From Candidatus Moranbacteria bacterium GW2011_GWE2_36_40 (GTDB lineage: Bacteria; Patescibacteriota; Minisyncoccia; Moranbacterales; GWC2-37-73): a stretch of DNA of 5,087 bases. Under the pieces are notes generated by a model that was not told the DNA's origin, searched no databases, and saw only the letters and a program-made list of their open reading frames with translations. Positions 5,086-5,087 of this stretch are shown here, in pieces; within the stretch, counting starts at the first letter, position 1, and the number at the start of each line of letters is the position of its first letter. The stretch spans positions 1-5,087 of the forward strand of contig LBRX01000058.1 of assembly GCA_000991645.1 (NCBI GenBank), read 5' to 3'. Position numbers and translations under genes: made by a program.

Positions 5086-5087
5086 CA

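Overview
This is an AT-rich, compact bacterial window with five protein-coding loci and short intergenic regions carrying several repeat structures. The gene content suggests a Candidate Phyla Radiation (Patescibacteria, Parcubacteria-like) genome: a PaaX-C/Cas2-like protein with no CRISPR array, a winged-helix-phosphoribosyltransferase fusion, and a DUF2142/GT-C-type polytopic membrane protein. The lineage is an inference from family recognition, not from a marker gene. Codon use fits the standard bacterial code: TAA, TAG and TGA all occur as stops and I saw no in-frame TGA within the genes.

Layout. Positions 1-358 hold no convincing gene but contain a degenerate hairpin repeat (221-286). 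A minus-strand gene (359-1330) encodes a winged-helix DNA-binding domain fused to a type I phosphoribosyltransferase domain. Its promoter is bracketed by two matching 18-bp operators (TTTAC-N8-GTAAA), which suggests autoregulation. Divergent from it, a plus-strand pair runs from a sigma70-type promoter whose predicted start site falls on the ATG (leaderless). The pair is a ten-helix membrane protein (1537-3033) and an overlapping membrane-anchored protein with an external, probably beta-rich domain (3005-3739); together they look like a cell-surface glycan or polymer module. A strong hairpin (3767-3801) separates the pair from a converging minus-strand orphan gene (3812-4237), which has a good Shine-Dalgarno and a plausible promoter.

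The right-hand part is repeat-rich. It has a second copy of the hairpin repeat (4399-4461), six tandem 13-bp units (4512-4589) that run into the 3' end of the next gene, a 5'-truncated PaaX-C/Cas2-like gene on the minus strand (4581-4991), and two nested inverted repeats at the window end (5027-5085), just beyond the point where the truncated gene loses its reading frame.

The items most worth pursuing are the two-operator regulatory region of the HTH-phosphoribosyltransferase gene, the duplicated hairpin with a conserved 11-nt loop core lying 3' of two different minus-strand genes, and the 13-bp tandem array. No CRISPR array, rRNA, tRNA or transposase gene was seen.
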